Source: Berkiella sp964496435 (GTDB taxonomy: Bacteria; Pseudomonadota; Gammaproteobacteria; Berkiellales; Berkiellaceae). From it: a DNA stretch of 64,000 bases. The position numbers and the translations under genes are program-made. This document shows positions 1-7,815 of this stretch, one piece after another (position 1 is the first letter of the stretch; each line of letters starts with the position of its first letter). The DNA lies in assembly GCA_964496435.1 (NCBI GenBank), contig CAZBZP010000008.1:49783-113782 (forward strand). The letters run 5' to 3'. Below the pieces are notes generated by a model, which saw only the letters and a program-made list of their open reading frames with translations, was not told the DNA's origin and made no database searches.

Positions 1-305
1 CCCAATAATTGCTGAATTTGCTCTTTGTTAGCTTTTGTTAAAAAATCTTCAAGGTCCTTTCTGGTTGCAAATAAAAACATACTATCAATATCATTTGCTT
101 GATTATTTTTATAGCTTATTGATTCATAGGCTACCCCGCCCCCAATAATGAAAGCGCCTTTGATTTGTTTTTCCTGCAATTGATGCGCAATGCGGCCGAG
201 AATTTCATCAGATTTGTTAGTTTTGCTAAAGCTACAGGGTGAGCATAATGCAAAGCCTAAAATGATAAAGCCTAAGAAAAGCTTTTTATTAAAAAGAGAG
301 AGCAT
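1..305 (-). CDS. Exported protein, possible nucleotidyltransferase fold (3' end outside window)
   Basis: The first 101 residues are visible and the gene runs off the left edge. The start at 305 is chosen because AGGTGG lies 7 bases upstream; an in-frame ATG at 323 has no ribosome-binding site. The N-terminus (MLSLFNKKLFLGFIILGFAL) is basic then hydrophobic, like a signal peptide, with no clean lipobox. Further in, IIGGGVAYES is followed about 15 residues later by NDIDSMF, a GG...DxD layout resembling the active site of nucleotidyltransferases. That fold is normally cytoplasmic, so a signal peptide before it is odd. The function is a weak inference; the CDS itself is well supported. Confidence 0.7.
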   Translation of the reverse strand, partial: MLSLFNKKLFLGFIILGFALCSPCSFSKTNKSDEILGRIAHQLQEKQIKGAFIIGGGVAYESISYKNNQANDIDSMFLFATRKDLEDFLTKANKEQIQQLL

Positions 306-392
306 TGCAGCACCACCTGGCATGGAAAAGTTGTAATAACCAGTATAGTGCTAAAAGACTAAGTATTATTTAAAAGGTGCTCATACACCTCT

Positions 393-632
393 TTATTCCC
401 TATGTCCACCGATAATGGCCCCGCCAACCATCCATATTAAACCCAAGCCGCAGCCCAAAATTAATCGTTCTGAAACGCCCAGCATTAAAGGGGTTGCGAT
501 GCCATATCCAAATAAAAAGCCTGTGACCAAACCAATCGAACCACCGCTTATGACGCCATACCAATTAAAATTTTGCTCACAAAAACAACCACCACTTATT
601 TGAAATAATTCACTTTGTGTCAACGATTTCAT
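393..632 (-). CDS. Microcin/bacteriocin-like peptide with double-glycine leader
   Basis: A 79-residue protein. The start at 632 is preferred over a GTG one codon upstream because GAGAG sits 7 bases before the ATG. The N-terminus MKSLTQSELFQISGG fits the double-glycine leader of class II bacteriocins and microcins (Leu/Glu-Leu/Ile spacing ending in GG), which peptidase-containing ABC exporters cleave. The predicted mature part starts CFC and is rich in glycine and hydrophobic residues, with two GxxxG-type stretches (about 29-48 and 60-76) that could span membranes. No exporter or immunity protein is recognised nearby. Alternatively it is a small glycine-zipper membrane protein. Confidence 0.65.
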   Translation of the reverse strand: MKSLTQSELFQISGGCFCEQNFNWYGVISGGSIGLVTGFLFGYGIATPLMLGVSERLILGCGLGLIWMVGGAIIGGHRE

Positions 633-714
633 CACAATCTCTCATCTATGGATTACTAACTGCCAGATTATAAGTAATTTAAATGCTATCTTAAATTCAA
701 ATGGGGATGCGCAG

Positions 715-1008
715 TTAGGCGTCAAATTCGATGCGATAGAGATGACCACCTTCTACACTCAGCGCTGTAGCAAGATAGGTATTGATTAAAAACGGTTTTG
801 AGAAATCACAGGATATAGGGCGATCATGTAAATCATGTATGGCATTGGCATATAATATAACGTTCAAACGATGGCCACCATAGGAACCTTTGGCTTCAAA
901 TTTAGATCCATAGGTGACGACAATTTCCATCATGGATGGCGTTAATGTTTGAACAACAGCTTTAGCTGCGCTAACTGATGCCATTTCTTTTTGTGTAAGT
1001 GTTCTCAT
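715..1008 (-). CDS. Small protein with leader-like N-terminus, coupled to kinase gene
   Basis: A 97-residue protein of unknown function. Its start overlaps the end of the upstream kinase-like gene by 4 bases (ATGA), so the two are translationally coupled. The N-terminus MRTLTQKEMASVSAA is strikingly like the leader of the next gene (MKSLTQSELFQISGG), but with AA in place of GG. The rest has no membrane segment and contains a Gly/Tyr/His stretch (YGGHRLN). It may be a substrate or partner of the kinase-like protein, or a second leader-type peptide; neither is shown. Confidence 0.6.
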   Translation of the reverse strand: MRTLTQKEMASVSAAKAVVQTLTPSMMEIVVTYGSKFEAKGSYGGHRLNVILYANAIHDLHDRPISCDFSKPFLINTYLATALSVEGGHLYRIEFDA

Positions 1009-2000
1009 GAATCATCATCCTTTTGATTTATTATTATTAGTGCCTTTTCAAAAGCAGGTAAACTCATTTCATATAATGATTGATGCAACACAACCATCGC
1101 GTAAAGCATGAGATCTTTGGTTGTGTCATAGGCGTATTTGCCTTGTTTCCTGCCTTCGTACCATGCGTTGAAAGAAGGAACTGGCTCATTAAAATCCATC
1201 ATACCACCATCATAGGCATGTTGAAAAAAATGTACAACATGAAAACAATAAGAGACTTGTTTCATTAACATTAATTTAGCCATCTCCTTTTCATTGGGTT
1301 GCTGGCCAAGATAGGAGGTGAGAAAGTTTAACTCCTCACTTTCATTGAGGCAGTTTTGCTGACAAATAGTTGCCAAGTCAAAATAAGGGTCTTCCAAACC
1401 TGCTGCTTCAAAATCAATTAGATAAAATTGTTTGCCATCATAAAGAACATTTTCGCTATTTAAATCATTATGGCAAGAAGCCAATTGGCGATGTGCTTGT
1501 AAAATAGCCATGACATCCTGAATTGTTTTTAAATAATCTTTGAGCGCTTGCAAGGGCGTTATGGCGCTCAACTTTTGAATGAACTCATTCAGATAAGGAA
1601 AAATTACACAGTGTGGTTCAGGTATAGAGCCACTATAATGTAATTTTTTTAAAAGCGAAGGCATTTGGTTAAGGATCATGGCTTTAGTAAAGGGTTGCTG
1701 CTGAATATAATCGCAAATCATCACCCCTTCACTTGCATCAGCATAATAACAAAATGGTGCAAGCTGCAAGCCTGAACCATATTCTGCACATAGTACTTGT
1801 ATGTTTCTGTCTTCAATGGGTTGATCTAACCCCATCATGCGCAGTACATAATAACTATCATTTATCCTTATTTTGAACATCTGAGCAGAAGAGCCCCCTC
1901 CCAAAAGCGGGGTTATTTCATCGGGACAATCCTGATTGAAGGCTTTAATCATCGCGGCTTTAACTGAAGCTAAACGCGAAGGTGCTATTAGGGTTTTCAT
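1005..2000 (-). CDS. Choline kinase/aminoglycoside phosphotransferase-like protein
   Basis: 331 residues with the layout of the APH/choline kinase (LicA-like) family: a glycine-rich loop LLGGGSSAQMFKI at 32-44, YVLRMMG at 51-57 where an Arg takes the usual ATP-binding Lys position as in many choline kinases, the catalytic loop HNDLNSEN at 177-184 and the metal-binding IDFEAAG at 195-201. Such proteins move phosphate from ATP to a small hydroxyl compound such as choline, ethanolamine or a sugar; the substrate here cannot be read from the sequence. It is the first gene of a two- or three-gene minus-strand unit with the small proteins downstream. Confidence 0.85.
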   Translation of the reverse strand: MKTLIAPSRLASVKAAMIKAFNQDCPDEITPLLGGGSSAQMFKIRINDSYYVLRMMGLDQPIEDRNIQVLCAEYGSGLQLAPFCYYADASEGVMICDYIQQQPFTKAMILNQMPSLLKKLHYSGSIPEPHCVIFPYLNEFIQKLSAITPLQALKDYLKTIQDVMAILQAHRQLASCHNDLNSENVLYDGKQFYLIDFEAAGLEDPYFDLATICQQNCLNESEELNFLTSYLGQQPNEKEMAKLMLMKQVSYCFHVVHFFQHAYDGGMMDFNEPVPSFNAWYEGRKQGKYAYDTTKDLMLYAMVVLHQSLYEMSLPAFEKALIIINQKDDDS

Positions 2001-2090
2001 CTTTATTTTCTTTTTTTAACAAAGGGTTTCATTTCTATATGAACTTGCTACAATTCTTTCACCTGAAAGCAAACATTGTAAGGGATTATG

Positions 2091-2993
2091 ATGCTTTTTA
2101 GTACTATTGCAACGCGCCAAGACGCCTCAGGCGCGCAAAAATCTGATGCAAATCAATTCCCTAACACGCAAGACAGCGCTGATAACAAACAAGCTGTTGA
2201 GCTTGAACGCTTATTAGCAATTATCACTAACTTGGATTTTAGTACAGTTACAAAAGCAAGCACTCAAGAACATCAAGTGCTAGATATTCTACAAAATTTA
2301 TTTCCGCAAATAGCCAAAGACAAACTTATACAAATTGAAGCCTCTGTTTGTGCACGCATGGAAAAGAATGCAAAACATTTGAGCGCAATGAACACCTCTG
2401 ATACAAACACTTTTTTTATTAAACTCTCATTAAGTATTGCTGCCAGTGTTGCCTCCTTCTATCTTGGTGGCACGCTTGCTGCAAAGGGTAGCGAGCTCCT
2501 GATTACCAAGGCTTATACCATCCTTTTTGGTACACCCAATCCAGAGAGTGTTGCCTATTCTTTACTCGTGCCTGTTAAGAAATTTGTCACTTCTTTAGCA
2601 CAGGAATACGGTGGTTATGCGATAGGTATTGTGGCTGGGCCAGTAGTTTATAATGTTAGTGGTTTAGGCATGTTTCTGTGCAAAAAAGCCGCTTTCCTGA
2701 CGCGCTTAATGGCAAAGAAACCACAAATGCACTTAGCCATGTCCCTAAAAGATCCCAGCGCTTTTTCAAATGTTAACATTGAAGAGATCATTGCTGATTT
2801 TGAGATGTTGGTTATTTCATCTGAATCTCCCTTTAGAGAAGATACGACGGAAACAGAAGATATTTTAGTAGGCGGGCAGCCCTGTTGTATTTGTCATAAC
2901 TATAGAGGAAAACGAGAAGCTTTGGCACAAGAGAAAATACAAAACGCGCCCCTGCCACATCACGATATGAGCAAACTTTCCTTCAACGCCTAA
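2091..2993 (+). CDS. Membrane protein of unknown function
   Basis: A 300-residue protein. Two adjacent ATGs are possible; the second (2091) has the better spacing from AAGGG. The N-terminal third is polar and probably disordered or helical. Two hydrophobic, Gly/Ala-rich regions follow at about 106-130 and 170-205, the second holding two closely spaced segments. The C-terminus has a Cys-rich patch (QPCCICHNYRG, about 263-273). No family is recognised. The architecture, with short Gly/Ala-rich membrane segments between polar tails, resembles other accessory proteins in this window. Confidence 0.7.
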   Translation: MLFSTIATRQDASGAQKSDANQFPNTQDSADNKQAVELERLLAIITNLDFSTVTKASTQEHQVLDILQNLFPQIAKDKLIQIEASVCARMEKNAKHLSAMNTSDTNTFFIKLSLSIAASVASFYLGGTLAAKGSELLITKAYTILFGTPNPESVAYSLLVPVKKFVTSLAQEYGGYAIGIVAGPVVYNVSGLGMFLCKKAAFLTRLMAKKPQMHLAMSLKDPSAFSNVNIEEIIADFEMLVISSESPFREDTTETEDILVGGQPCCICHNYRGKREALAQEKIQNAPLPHHDMSKLSFNA

Positions 2994-3125
2994 TGCAAAA
3001 TCGCGTATATAAACCTAATTGATTGGGCGACAAACGGTAGTTATAACCCTGTAGACTGACAGCAGTAAGTTTGATAACATAACTCTACTGTTTGATGATA
3101 TGTCAGGTTTTCGGGGGAAAATATA

Positions 3126-3737
3126 ATGTTAAAAAGCATATTAGATCACTTTGGTTTAGCAGGTTCTGCGTCATCGCTTGCAGGCTATGCCATGAGTATC
3201 GTAAAAAATATTAATAACGCTACTAACCTTTCATTAACGGATAAGCAAAGGAAAAAGGCGCGTAAAAATTTCATTGAAAAATTTATTAACCTAGTCGCAC
3301 CTGTTGTTGTTGGTGCAATTGCGGGCATATTTTCTTATTCTGCTGCAGCCATTCCTGCGGCTCAAATGACAGATAAATTTCTAAAAGCTTCAGGCATTAG
3401 CAAAATGATAGGCAAGCTTTTACACCCATTGCTTGCGCCTATTGCTGACTTTTTCGGTTTTCTCAAAAAGAAAGTAAAACAATATCTTGGGATTGATGTA
3501 AATAAAGTAGTTGATTATGGTGTCGGTATTGTCGAACCGATTGTTGGTGAAGATACAACTAAAACCGCTTCTTTGGAAAGTAGCAAAGCATCTGCAAATA
3601 AAAGAAATATGCATGATGCGCGTAAACGTCCCATGAAATTTAGCAGTGCAACAGCATCTTCATCGAGCGAAAAATTTTATCCGGCATACACCAAGTCAGG
3701 ATATGATAAAAGCCCAAGAAGAGGCTATGTCTTGTAA
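3126..3737 (+). CDS. Small membrane-associated protein of unknown function
   Basis: A 203-residue protein with GGGGG ending 8 bases before the ATG. A basic helix (about 38-50) precedes a hydrophobic segment rich in Ala/Val/Gly (NLVAPVVVGAIAGIFSYSAA, about 56-75), then an amphipathic region with a second weaker hydrophobic stretch around 97-112. The C-terminal 60 residues are Ser/Lys/Arg/Tyr rich and probably unstructured. A strong hairpin terminator follows. It shares its orientation with the gene at 2091 and may be related functionally, but a 130-base gap suggests its own promoter. No homologue is recognised. Confidence 0.7.
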   Translation: MLKSILDHFGLAGSASSLAGYAMSIVKNINNATNLSLTDKQRKKARKNFIEKFINLVAPVVVGAIAGIFSYSAAAIPAAQMTDKFLKASGISKMIGKLLHPLLAPIADFFGFLKKKVKQYLGIDVNKVVDYGVGIVEPIVGEDTTKTASLESSKASANKRNMHDARKRPMKFSSATASSSSEKFYPAYTKSGYDKSPRRGYVL

Positions 3738-3750
3738 GCTTCAAAACCAA

Positions 3751-3782
3751 AAAAAAGCCCTTAAAATTAAGGGCTTTTTTTT
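3751..3782. terminator. Bidirectional intrinsic terminator
   Basis: A perfect stem AAGCCCTTAA/TTAAGGGCTT flanked by A6 on one side and T8 on the other. It lies between the convergent genes ending at 3737 (+) and 3801 (-), so it can end transcription from both sides. Confidence 0.9.
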
Positions 3783-3800
3783 GCACAGCTAATCTATTTC

Positions 3801-4136
3801 TTATCTGATCCGAGATTCCAGTGGATTAACATGAATAATTTTTCCCTCGTCATTATAGCGAAAATAAACCGTATTGCCGTCTAGATCAGTGGTGTAATAA
3901 ATAAGATTTCCATTTTGATCCTGATAAGAATAGGCATCATTGGGATTGAAGGTCGAACCATCAACATAAGGGTTAGCATAACCATTATATTGTTGTATCA
4001 CTAGGCCACCATTGCCATAATAAATATGTGTATTTCTGTAATTTTGTGCCCTACTACCATCCCAACGAACAGCGAGGGCATCTGATGCGATTAAAAGGCA
4101 GAAGATAAAAATAAGGGGTTTGGCACACACTGGCAT
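3801..4136 (-). CDS. Exported Tyr/Asn-rich small protein
   Basis: A 111-residue protein read from the ATG at 4136. The reading frame stays open to a TTG at 4193, but the shorter form begins with a good signal peptide (MPVCAKPLIFIFCLLIASDA, then LA) with cleavage expected after ALA. The mature part is polar and rich in Tyr, Asn, Gly and Asp, with repeated short strands such as NTHIYYGNG, NLIYYTTD and NTVYFRYND, suggesting a small beta-rich periplasmic or secreted protein. No family is recognised. The start is uncertain because neither option has a well-placed ribosome-binding site. Confidence 0.65.
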   Translation of the reverse strand: MPVCAKPLIFIFCLLIASDALAVRWDGSRAQNYRNTHIYYGNGGLVIQQYNGYANPYVDGSTFNPNDAYSYQDQNGNLIYYTTDLDGNTVYFRYNDEGKIIHVNPLESRIR

Positions 4137-4290
4137 TCTCCGCAGCGTTTTAGCTCTATTTTTTAAGACTCTTATTCGAGATAAAAAGTTCAATTTAAAG
4201 CTATTACACCTATAGTGTTTGGCAAAAAATATGAATGAGTAAGCTGAGCTTTTTTATACAATGAGGATAGCTATTACTTCCTGGGGGTCA

Positions 4291-5571
4291 TCAATGTTTG
4301 GTTTCCTTCAATATTTTGACCATTCTTGTGCTTTGTGTTGTTACTATCTTTTGAGCACGCTGTAAAGCAGGGTAAGCCCCATTTTCATCCTCTATTTTCT
4401 CTTTAATGGGTTTTGCAAAGCCAATTAATCCTTCTGCTATATTCTTGATCAAAGCAAACAAATATTGCTCACGGATATTGCACGCTTTAGCAAAAGATGA
4501 CCAATGCTTTAAATTGATATTACCAGGAGCATATTCGCCGCCAATCGCCAAGGCTAACTTGCTATCTACTGTTGCGATAGCTCTCGTACAAACCAAATCA
4601 TAAAATGGCGCCAAACGTATATTTCCATTTGGATGGTACATCAGTGCTAAGTTTTTGGCATGCCCATCTGAGTTTCCAGCAAGCAGATTAAAAATTTGCC
4701 ATTTTATTAAATTTTCCGTATCAACTATGGGGTTTACACTAACCTGTTGCAGCATTCTATAACAGTCTTGAAAAGAGGGGCCCCCATCTATTTGATATTT
4801 TTTCTCATAACTTACCCCCAAAGCCTGGCAAAAATCCTCTTGATGAAGACGCTGTATTTTTTTACGAGCATTTTCATGACGGTCATAACGCTTCACTAAT
4901 AAAAAAAATGCTTCATCAATATTTTTCAATTCACATTCAACTACGGGCAATTCGATACTTTTAGCGAGCTGCGTCAAATAATACTCATACGCAGGAATAT
5001 GGCTATAATCTGCCACTTCAAACTTCATAATATGGGAAGAAGGTGCTGAGTTTTCAGGTAAATAATATCTCTTATTATGATAATAAATGGCACATTTATC
5101 TTGAGCACCAGCTAAAGACAATCTAGGACGATCCTCTATTGGCGTAAATCCTAGGACACTTCCTTTCTTCACGATAAATTTCTTTAACGAAGCTGGGTTG
5201 AGTTGTTTGTAACGAAAATCTTTGTCAACGAATTTTTCTTCTGGCAAAATTGTTAACGCTCCAGCACATTCACCACCAATGGCTTTTAGCAATTCAAAAT
5301 CACTATTTACAATTTTAAGATCTCTAACAATATGTACTCGCGCATTGGCTTCTGGTAACAAATTTGCAAAAAATTTATGGGCTTTACCTTCGGTTGCAGA
5401 ATATAGGTTAGTAGTTAAAGGAAGCTGCAAAGAAATGGGGAATCCATCTCGTATCCAGCTATCTTCATATCGAAAACCCATATAGCCAGAAAAATCTCTT
5501 TGCAACTCCCCAACCAGCTCTTCTTCATACCATACATTCAATTTATCAACATGCTGCATATGTGAATCCAA
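4291..5571 (-). CDS. hipA: HipA-type serine/threonine kinase toxin
   Basis: 426 residues, full length for HipA. HipA phosphorylates glutamyl-tRNA synthetase in E. coli, halting translation and promoting persistence; the target here is unknown. Visible signatures are the N-terminal sub-domain with GECAGALTILPEE (100-112), the activation-loop motif SLAGAQDK (152-159) whose first Ser matches the autophosphorylation site, the ATP-binding Lys in HIMKFE (183), HQEDFCQ (243-249), the catalytic GNSDGHAKN (299-307) and the metal-binding Asp in APFYDLVC (about 325). No key residue is missing. It starts 2 bases after the hipB stop codon, as expected for one operon. Confidence 0.95.
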   Translation of the reverse strand: MDSHMQHVDKLNVWYEEELVGELQRDFSGYMGFRYEDSWIRDGFPISLQLPLTTNLYSATEGKAHKFFANLLPEANARVHIVRDLKIVNSDFELLKAIGGECAGALTILPEEKFVDKDFRYKQLNPASLKKFIVKKGSVLGFTPIEDRPRLSLAGAQDKCAIYYHNKRYYLPENSAPSSHIMKFEVADYSHIPAYEYYLTQLAKSIELPVVECELKNIDEAFFLLVKRYDRHENARKKIQRLHQEDFCQALGVSYEKKYQIDGGPSFQDCYRMLQQVSVNPIVDTENLIKWQIFNLLAGNSDGHAKNLALMYHPNGNIRLAPFYDLVCTRAIATVDSKLALAIGGEYAPGNINLKHWSSFAKACNIREQYLFALIKNIAEGLIGFAKPIKEKIEDENGAYPALQRAQKIVTTQSTRMVKILKETKH

Positions 5572-5573
5572 AC

Positions 5574-5840
5574 TTATTCCTTGCCTCGGGGTTTTACAAT
5601 AATTTCTAACCCCAAATTATTTATTAATGCAAGGGCTTTGCCTAACTCTGCTGTTTCTTTGCCTCTCTCTAACTCGGATATAAACCGCATACTGAGGTTT
5701 GTGAGCCCAGACACTTTTTCTAAGGTAAGTTTATTATTTTTCCTGTATGCACGAATAATTGTGCCCAGATCAGATGCGTTCTTTACCAATCCAAAAGGTG
5801 CTTCCAGTGACTTCTTTTTTGAGGCCATCGCTGTAACCAT
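5574..5840 (-). CDS. hipB: HipB-type antitoxin, XRE-family regulator
   Basis: 88 residues with one helix-turn-helix (about 28-70: LGTIIRAYRKNNKLTLEKVS, then LTNLSMRFISELERG), typical of HipB. It binds HipA and represses the operon by binding palindromic operators. The ATG at 5840 directly abuts the first operator palindrome, so this reading would give an almost leaderless message; an in-frame ATG at 5828 (MASKKK) is an alternative. The C-terminus ends in a short strand and basic tail (LEIIVKPRGKE), the part that in E. coli HipB contacts its partner and marks it for degradation. Confidence 0.93.
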   Translation of the reverse strand: MVTAMASKKKSLEAPFGLVKNASDLGTIIRAYRKNNKLTLEKVSGLTNLSMRFISELERGKETAELGKALALINNLGLEIIVKPRGKE

Positions 5841-5866
5841 TTATTTTTACCGTACGGTAAAAATAA
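5841..5866. promoter_or_regulatory. HipB operator 1, perfect palindrome
   Basis: A perfect 26-base palindrome centred on CCGTACGG (core TTTTTACCGTACGGTAAAAA), placed directly before the hipB start. Position and symmetry fit an autoregulatory HipB binding site. The repressor assignment is inferred. Confidence 0.8.
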
Positions 5867-5892
5867 TACACAATTACCCTTTTGTCAAAATA

Positions 5893-5915
5893 TTTATCAC
5901 GTACGGTACAAAAAT
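5893..5915. promoter_or_regulatory. HipB operator 2, imperfect copy
   Basis: The core TTTATCACGTACGGTACAAA repeats the GTACGGTA half of operator 1 with a degenerate left half. Its centre is about 50 bases from the first, that is about five helical turns. Confidence 0.65.
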
Positions 5916-5941
5916 GGAGCAATCTTCATGCAAAAGTGGAA

Positions 5942-5966
5942 ATTTATCACGTACGGTAAAAATAAC
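5942..5966. promoter_or_regulatory. HipB operator 3, imperfect copy
   Basis: It has the same left half as operator 2 (ATTTATCAC) and a right half GTACGGTAAAAATAA identical to operator 1. It is again about 50 bases further upstream, giving an evenly spaced array of three sites before hipBA. Confidence 0.7.
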
Positions 5967-5969
5967 TTC

Positions 5970-5997
5970 AAAAAAAAAGCCCTTAATTAAGGGCCTT
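5970..5997 (-). terminator. Intrinsic terminator after ssb
   Basis: On the minus strand the stem GCCCTTAA/TTAAGGGC is followed by a run of nine or more T. It lies 30 bases beyond the ssb stop codon and just upstream of the hipBA operator array. Confidence 0.85.
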
Positions 5998-6028
5998 TCT
6001 TTAATAACAAAGTTAATATTCACATTGA

Positions 6029-6496
6029 TTAAAACGGAATATCATCATCAAATTCTTCACTCATGCTGGGAGCCTGAGACATTGCAGGTTGTTGTGCATG
6101 TGAAGCAGGTGCACTATGCGATGGTGCATAAGAGCCGCCACCTTGGCCACCTTGAGCGCCACGGCCATCTAACATTTGCATTTCAGCTGCCACAATTTCT
6201 GTGGTGTAACGTTCAACGCCTGCTTGATCTTGCCATTTACGGGTACGCAAACTGCCTTCAACATATACTTTTGCGCCCTTTTTTAAATACTCGCCCACAA
6301 TTTCTGCTAAGCGATTAAAAAAGACAACACGATGCCATTCAGTTCTATCTTGTTGCTCACCTGTTTGCTTGTCTTTCCAACTTTCGCTGGTGGCAACAGT
6401 AACATTAGCAACAGCACCACCACTTGGCATGTAACGCACTTCAGGATCTGCGCCTAAGTTCCCCACCAAAATTACTTTATTAATTCCTCTTGCCAT
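6029..6496 (-). CDS. ssb: Single-stranded DNA-binding protein
   Basis: 155 residues. The N-terminal OB fold (about 1-110) has the family start MARGINKVILVGNLGADPEV and conserved aromatic residues such as W40 (SESWKD) and W54 (RTEWHRV). A Gly/Gln/Ser-rich linker follows, then the acidic tip DDDIPF, which recruits DNA replication and repair enzymes. SSB protects single-stranded DNA as a tetramer. Its start lies inside the end of the MFS transporter gene (25-base overlap), so the two are co-transcribed. The usual gammaproteobacterial neighbour uvrA is divergent just beyond. Confidence 0.97.
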   Translation of the reverse strand: MARGINKVILVGNLGADPEVRYMPSGGAVANVTVATSESWKDKQTGEQQDRTEWHRVVFFNRLAEIVGEYLKKGAKVYVEGSLRTRKWQDQAGVERYTTEIVAAEMQMLDGRGAQGGQGGGSYAPSHSAPASHAQQPAMSQAPSMSEEFDDDIPF

Positions 6497-7638
6497 GTTT
6501 CATGTCCTCTCTTCGCTAACATCATACTACCCAGTATTGTTAGTAATAAACAACTTAACCCAATTCCCCAGGGACCTACCCACTGCTGTAAACAGCCTCC
6601 GAATAGACCACCGGCGAACATACCTAAAAATTGTGAAAACGAGTATACACCTAATGCAGAGCCTTTGCTTGTTTTTGGCACCACCCGCGAGACCATGGCA
6701 GGCAGACTGGCTTCTAAATAATTAAAAGTCAGAAAAAATAGCGTAGCTAATGCATAAAGGCATCCTTTATTTTGTGTGCTAATCAACATCACACTAGCAA
6801 AACCTAAGCCAATAAAGGCCGATTTCATCAAGCTATTTTGCCATTTGGGATCGTCTGCTAAGCGTAATAATGGCGTTAGCATAATGACCGAAACTGCTAA
6901 CACTGGTAAATAAAAGCGCCAAACCTGACTTGTTTCAAGCAGGGTCACTTCTTCTATATGCGAAGGTAAAGCAAGGAAAGTGGCTGTTAATACTGCATGC
7001 AAAATAAAAATGGCCAGGTTTAAAGTCCATAATTGCGATTGCTTTATTAACAAGGAAAATGGGTTTTTTAAAGCAATGGATTGCTTTGGTATCGGGCCCA
7101 AGCAAGAAAATAACAATATACCACTTAAAGCCAACACTGCCGTTAGCATAAAAATACCGGATAAACCGATAGCGGCATCCACAATAGGGCCTAGTACAAT
7201 TGCTGCAACAAAAGTAAAACCTATACTGATGCCAATAATAGCCATGGCACGGGTTCGTACTTGTTCGCGGGTCACATCAGCAACCAAGGCTAAAATAGGC
7301 GAACCAATAGCCCCCATACCTTGAATGGCACGGCCAATAATAAGCCCCCAAATAGAAGAGGAAAAAGCAGCCAGCAAACTACCTATTATGAAGATAACGA
7401 GGCCCGCCATAATAATAGGCTTTCGCCCCCATTTATCAGAAAGCATGCCACAAGGTAATTGGAAAAGCGCCTGCGTTAAGCCATAGATCCCTGCCGCCAT
7501 ACCAATGAGCAAGGGCGTTGCATCAGGGATTTTAGCGGCATAGAGCGCTAACACTGGAAGTACCATAAATAACCCAAGCAAGCGGCTGGCAAATATAAGA
7601 GAGAGAATGATGGTGCTTTTAAGTTCGGATAAATTCAT
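6472..7638 (-). CDS. Major facilitator superfamily transporter
   Basis: 388 residues with about 12 hydrophobic segments and the MFS loop 2-3 signature GMLSDKWGRKP (about 63-73), plus motif C-like GSPILALVADVTRE after segment 4. It belongs to the drug:proton antiporter type group by general appearance; the substrate is unknown. It overlaps ssb at its 3' end and is divergent from uvrA, a uvrA-MFS-ssb arrangement I recall from other gammaproteobacteria. Confidence 0.88.
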   Translation of the reverse strand: MNLSELKSTIILSLIFASRLLGLFMVLPVLALYAAKIPDATPLLIGMAAGIYGLTQALFQLPCGMLSDKWGRKPIIMAGLVIFIIGSLLAAFSSSIWGLIIGRAIQGMGAIGSPILALVADVTREQVRTRAMAIIGISIGFTFVAAIVLGPIVDAAIGLSGIFMLTAVLALSGILLFSCLGPIPKQSIALKNPFSLLIKQSQLWTLNLAIFILHAVLTATFLALPSHIEEVTLLETSQVWRFYLPVLAVSVIMLTPLLRLADDPKWQNSLMKSAFIGLGFASVMLISTQNKGCLYALATLFFLTFNYLEASLPAMVSRVVPKTSKGSALGVYSFSQFLGMFAGGLFGGCLQQWVGPWGIGLSCLLLTILGSMMLAKRGHETWQEELIK

Positions 7639-7658
7639 TTAAAGCCTATAAGAAGCGT

Positions 7659-7734
7659 GTAGGGGCGGACTTCTTGTCCGCCCTCGTTAAATTCTTGTGC
7701 TTAATTGCGCTCGGACATGAAGTCCGACCCTACA
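7659..7734. repeat. Intergenic palindromic repeat, copy 1
   Basis: Two inverted arms face each other: TGTAGGGGCGGACTTCTTGT followed by CCGCCC (7659-7684), and TCGGACATGAAGTCCGACCC then TACA (7711-7734). Each arm is itself a small palindrome around GTCCG. A second copy of the same arms lies at 41066-41133. It sits in the uvrA / MFS intergenic region with no coding potential. Confidence 0.8.
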
Positions 7735-7815
7735 AGAGATTAGATATCCCCGAAAAATAGCCAAGAATTCCAATTCAACGTATATTAACAAGTTTGTTCA
7801 TTGCCTGGAAACCAT

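Noticed and set aside
1005..2000. Similarity of the kinase N-terminus (MKTLIAPSRLASVKAA) to the leader MRTLTQKEMASVSAA
   Set aside because: The resemblance needs a gap and is not matched at DNA level, so chance is likely.
5581..6318. 245-codon plus-strand frame across hipB and ssb
   Set aside because: It is antisense to two well-identified genes, the operator array and a terminator.
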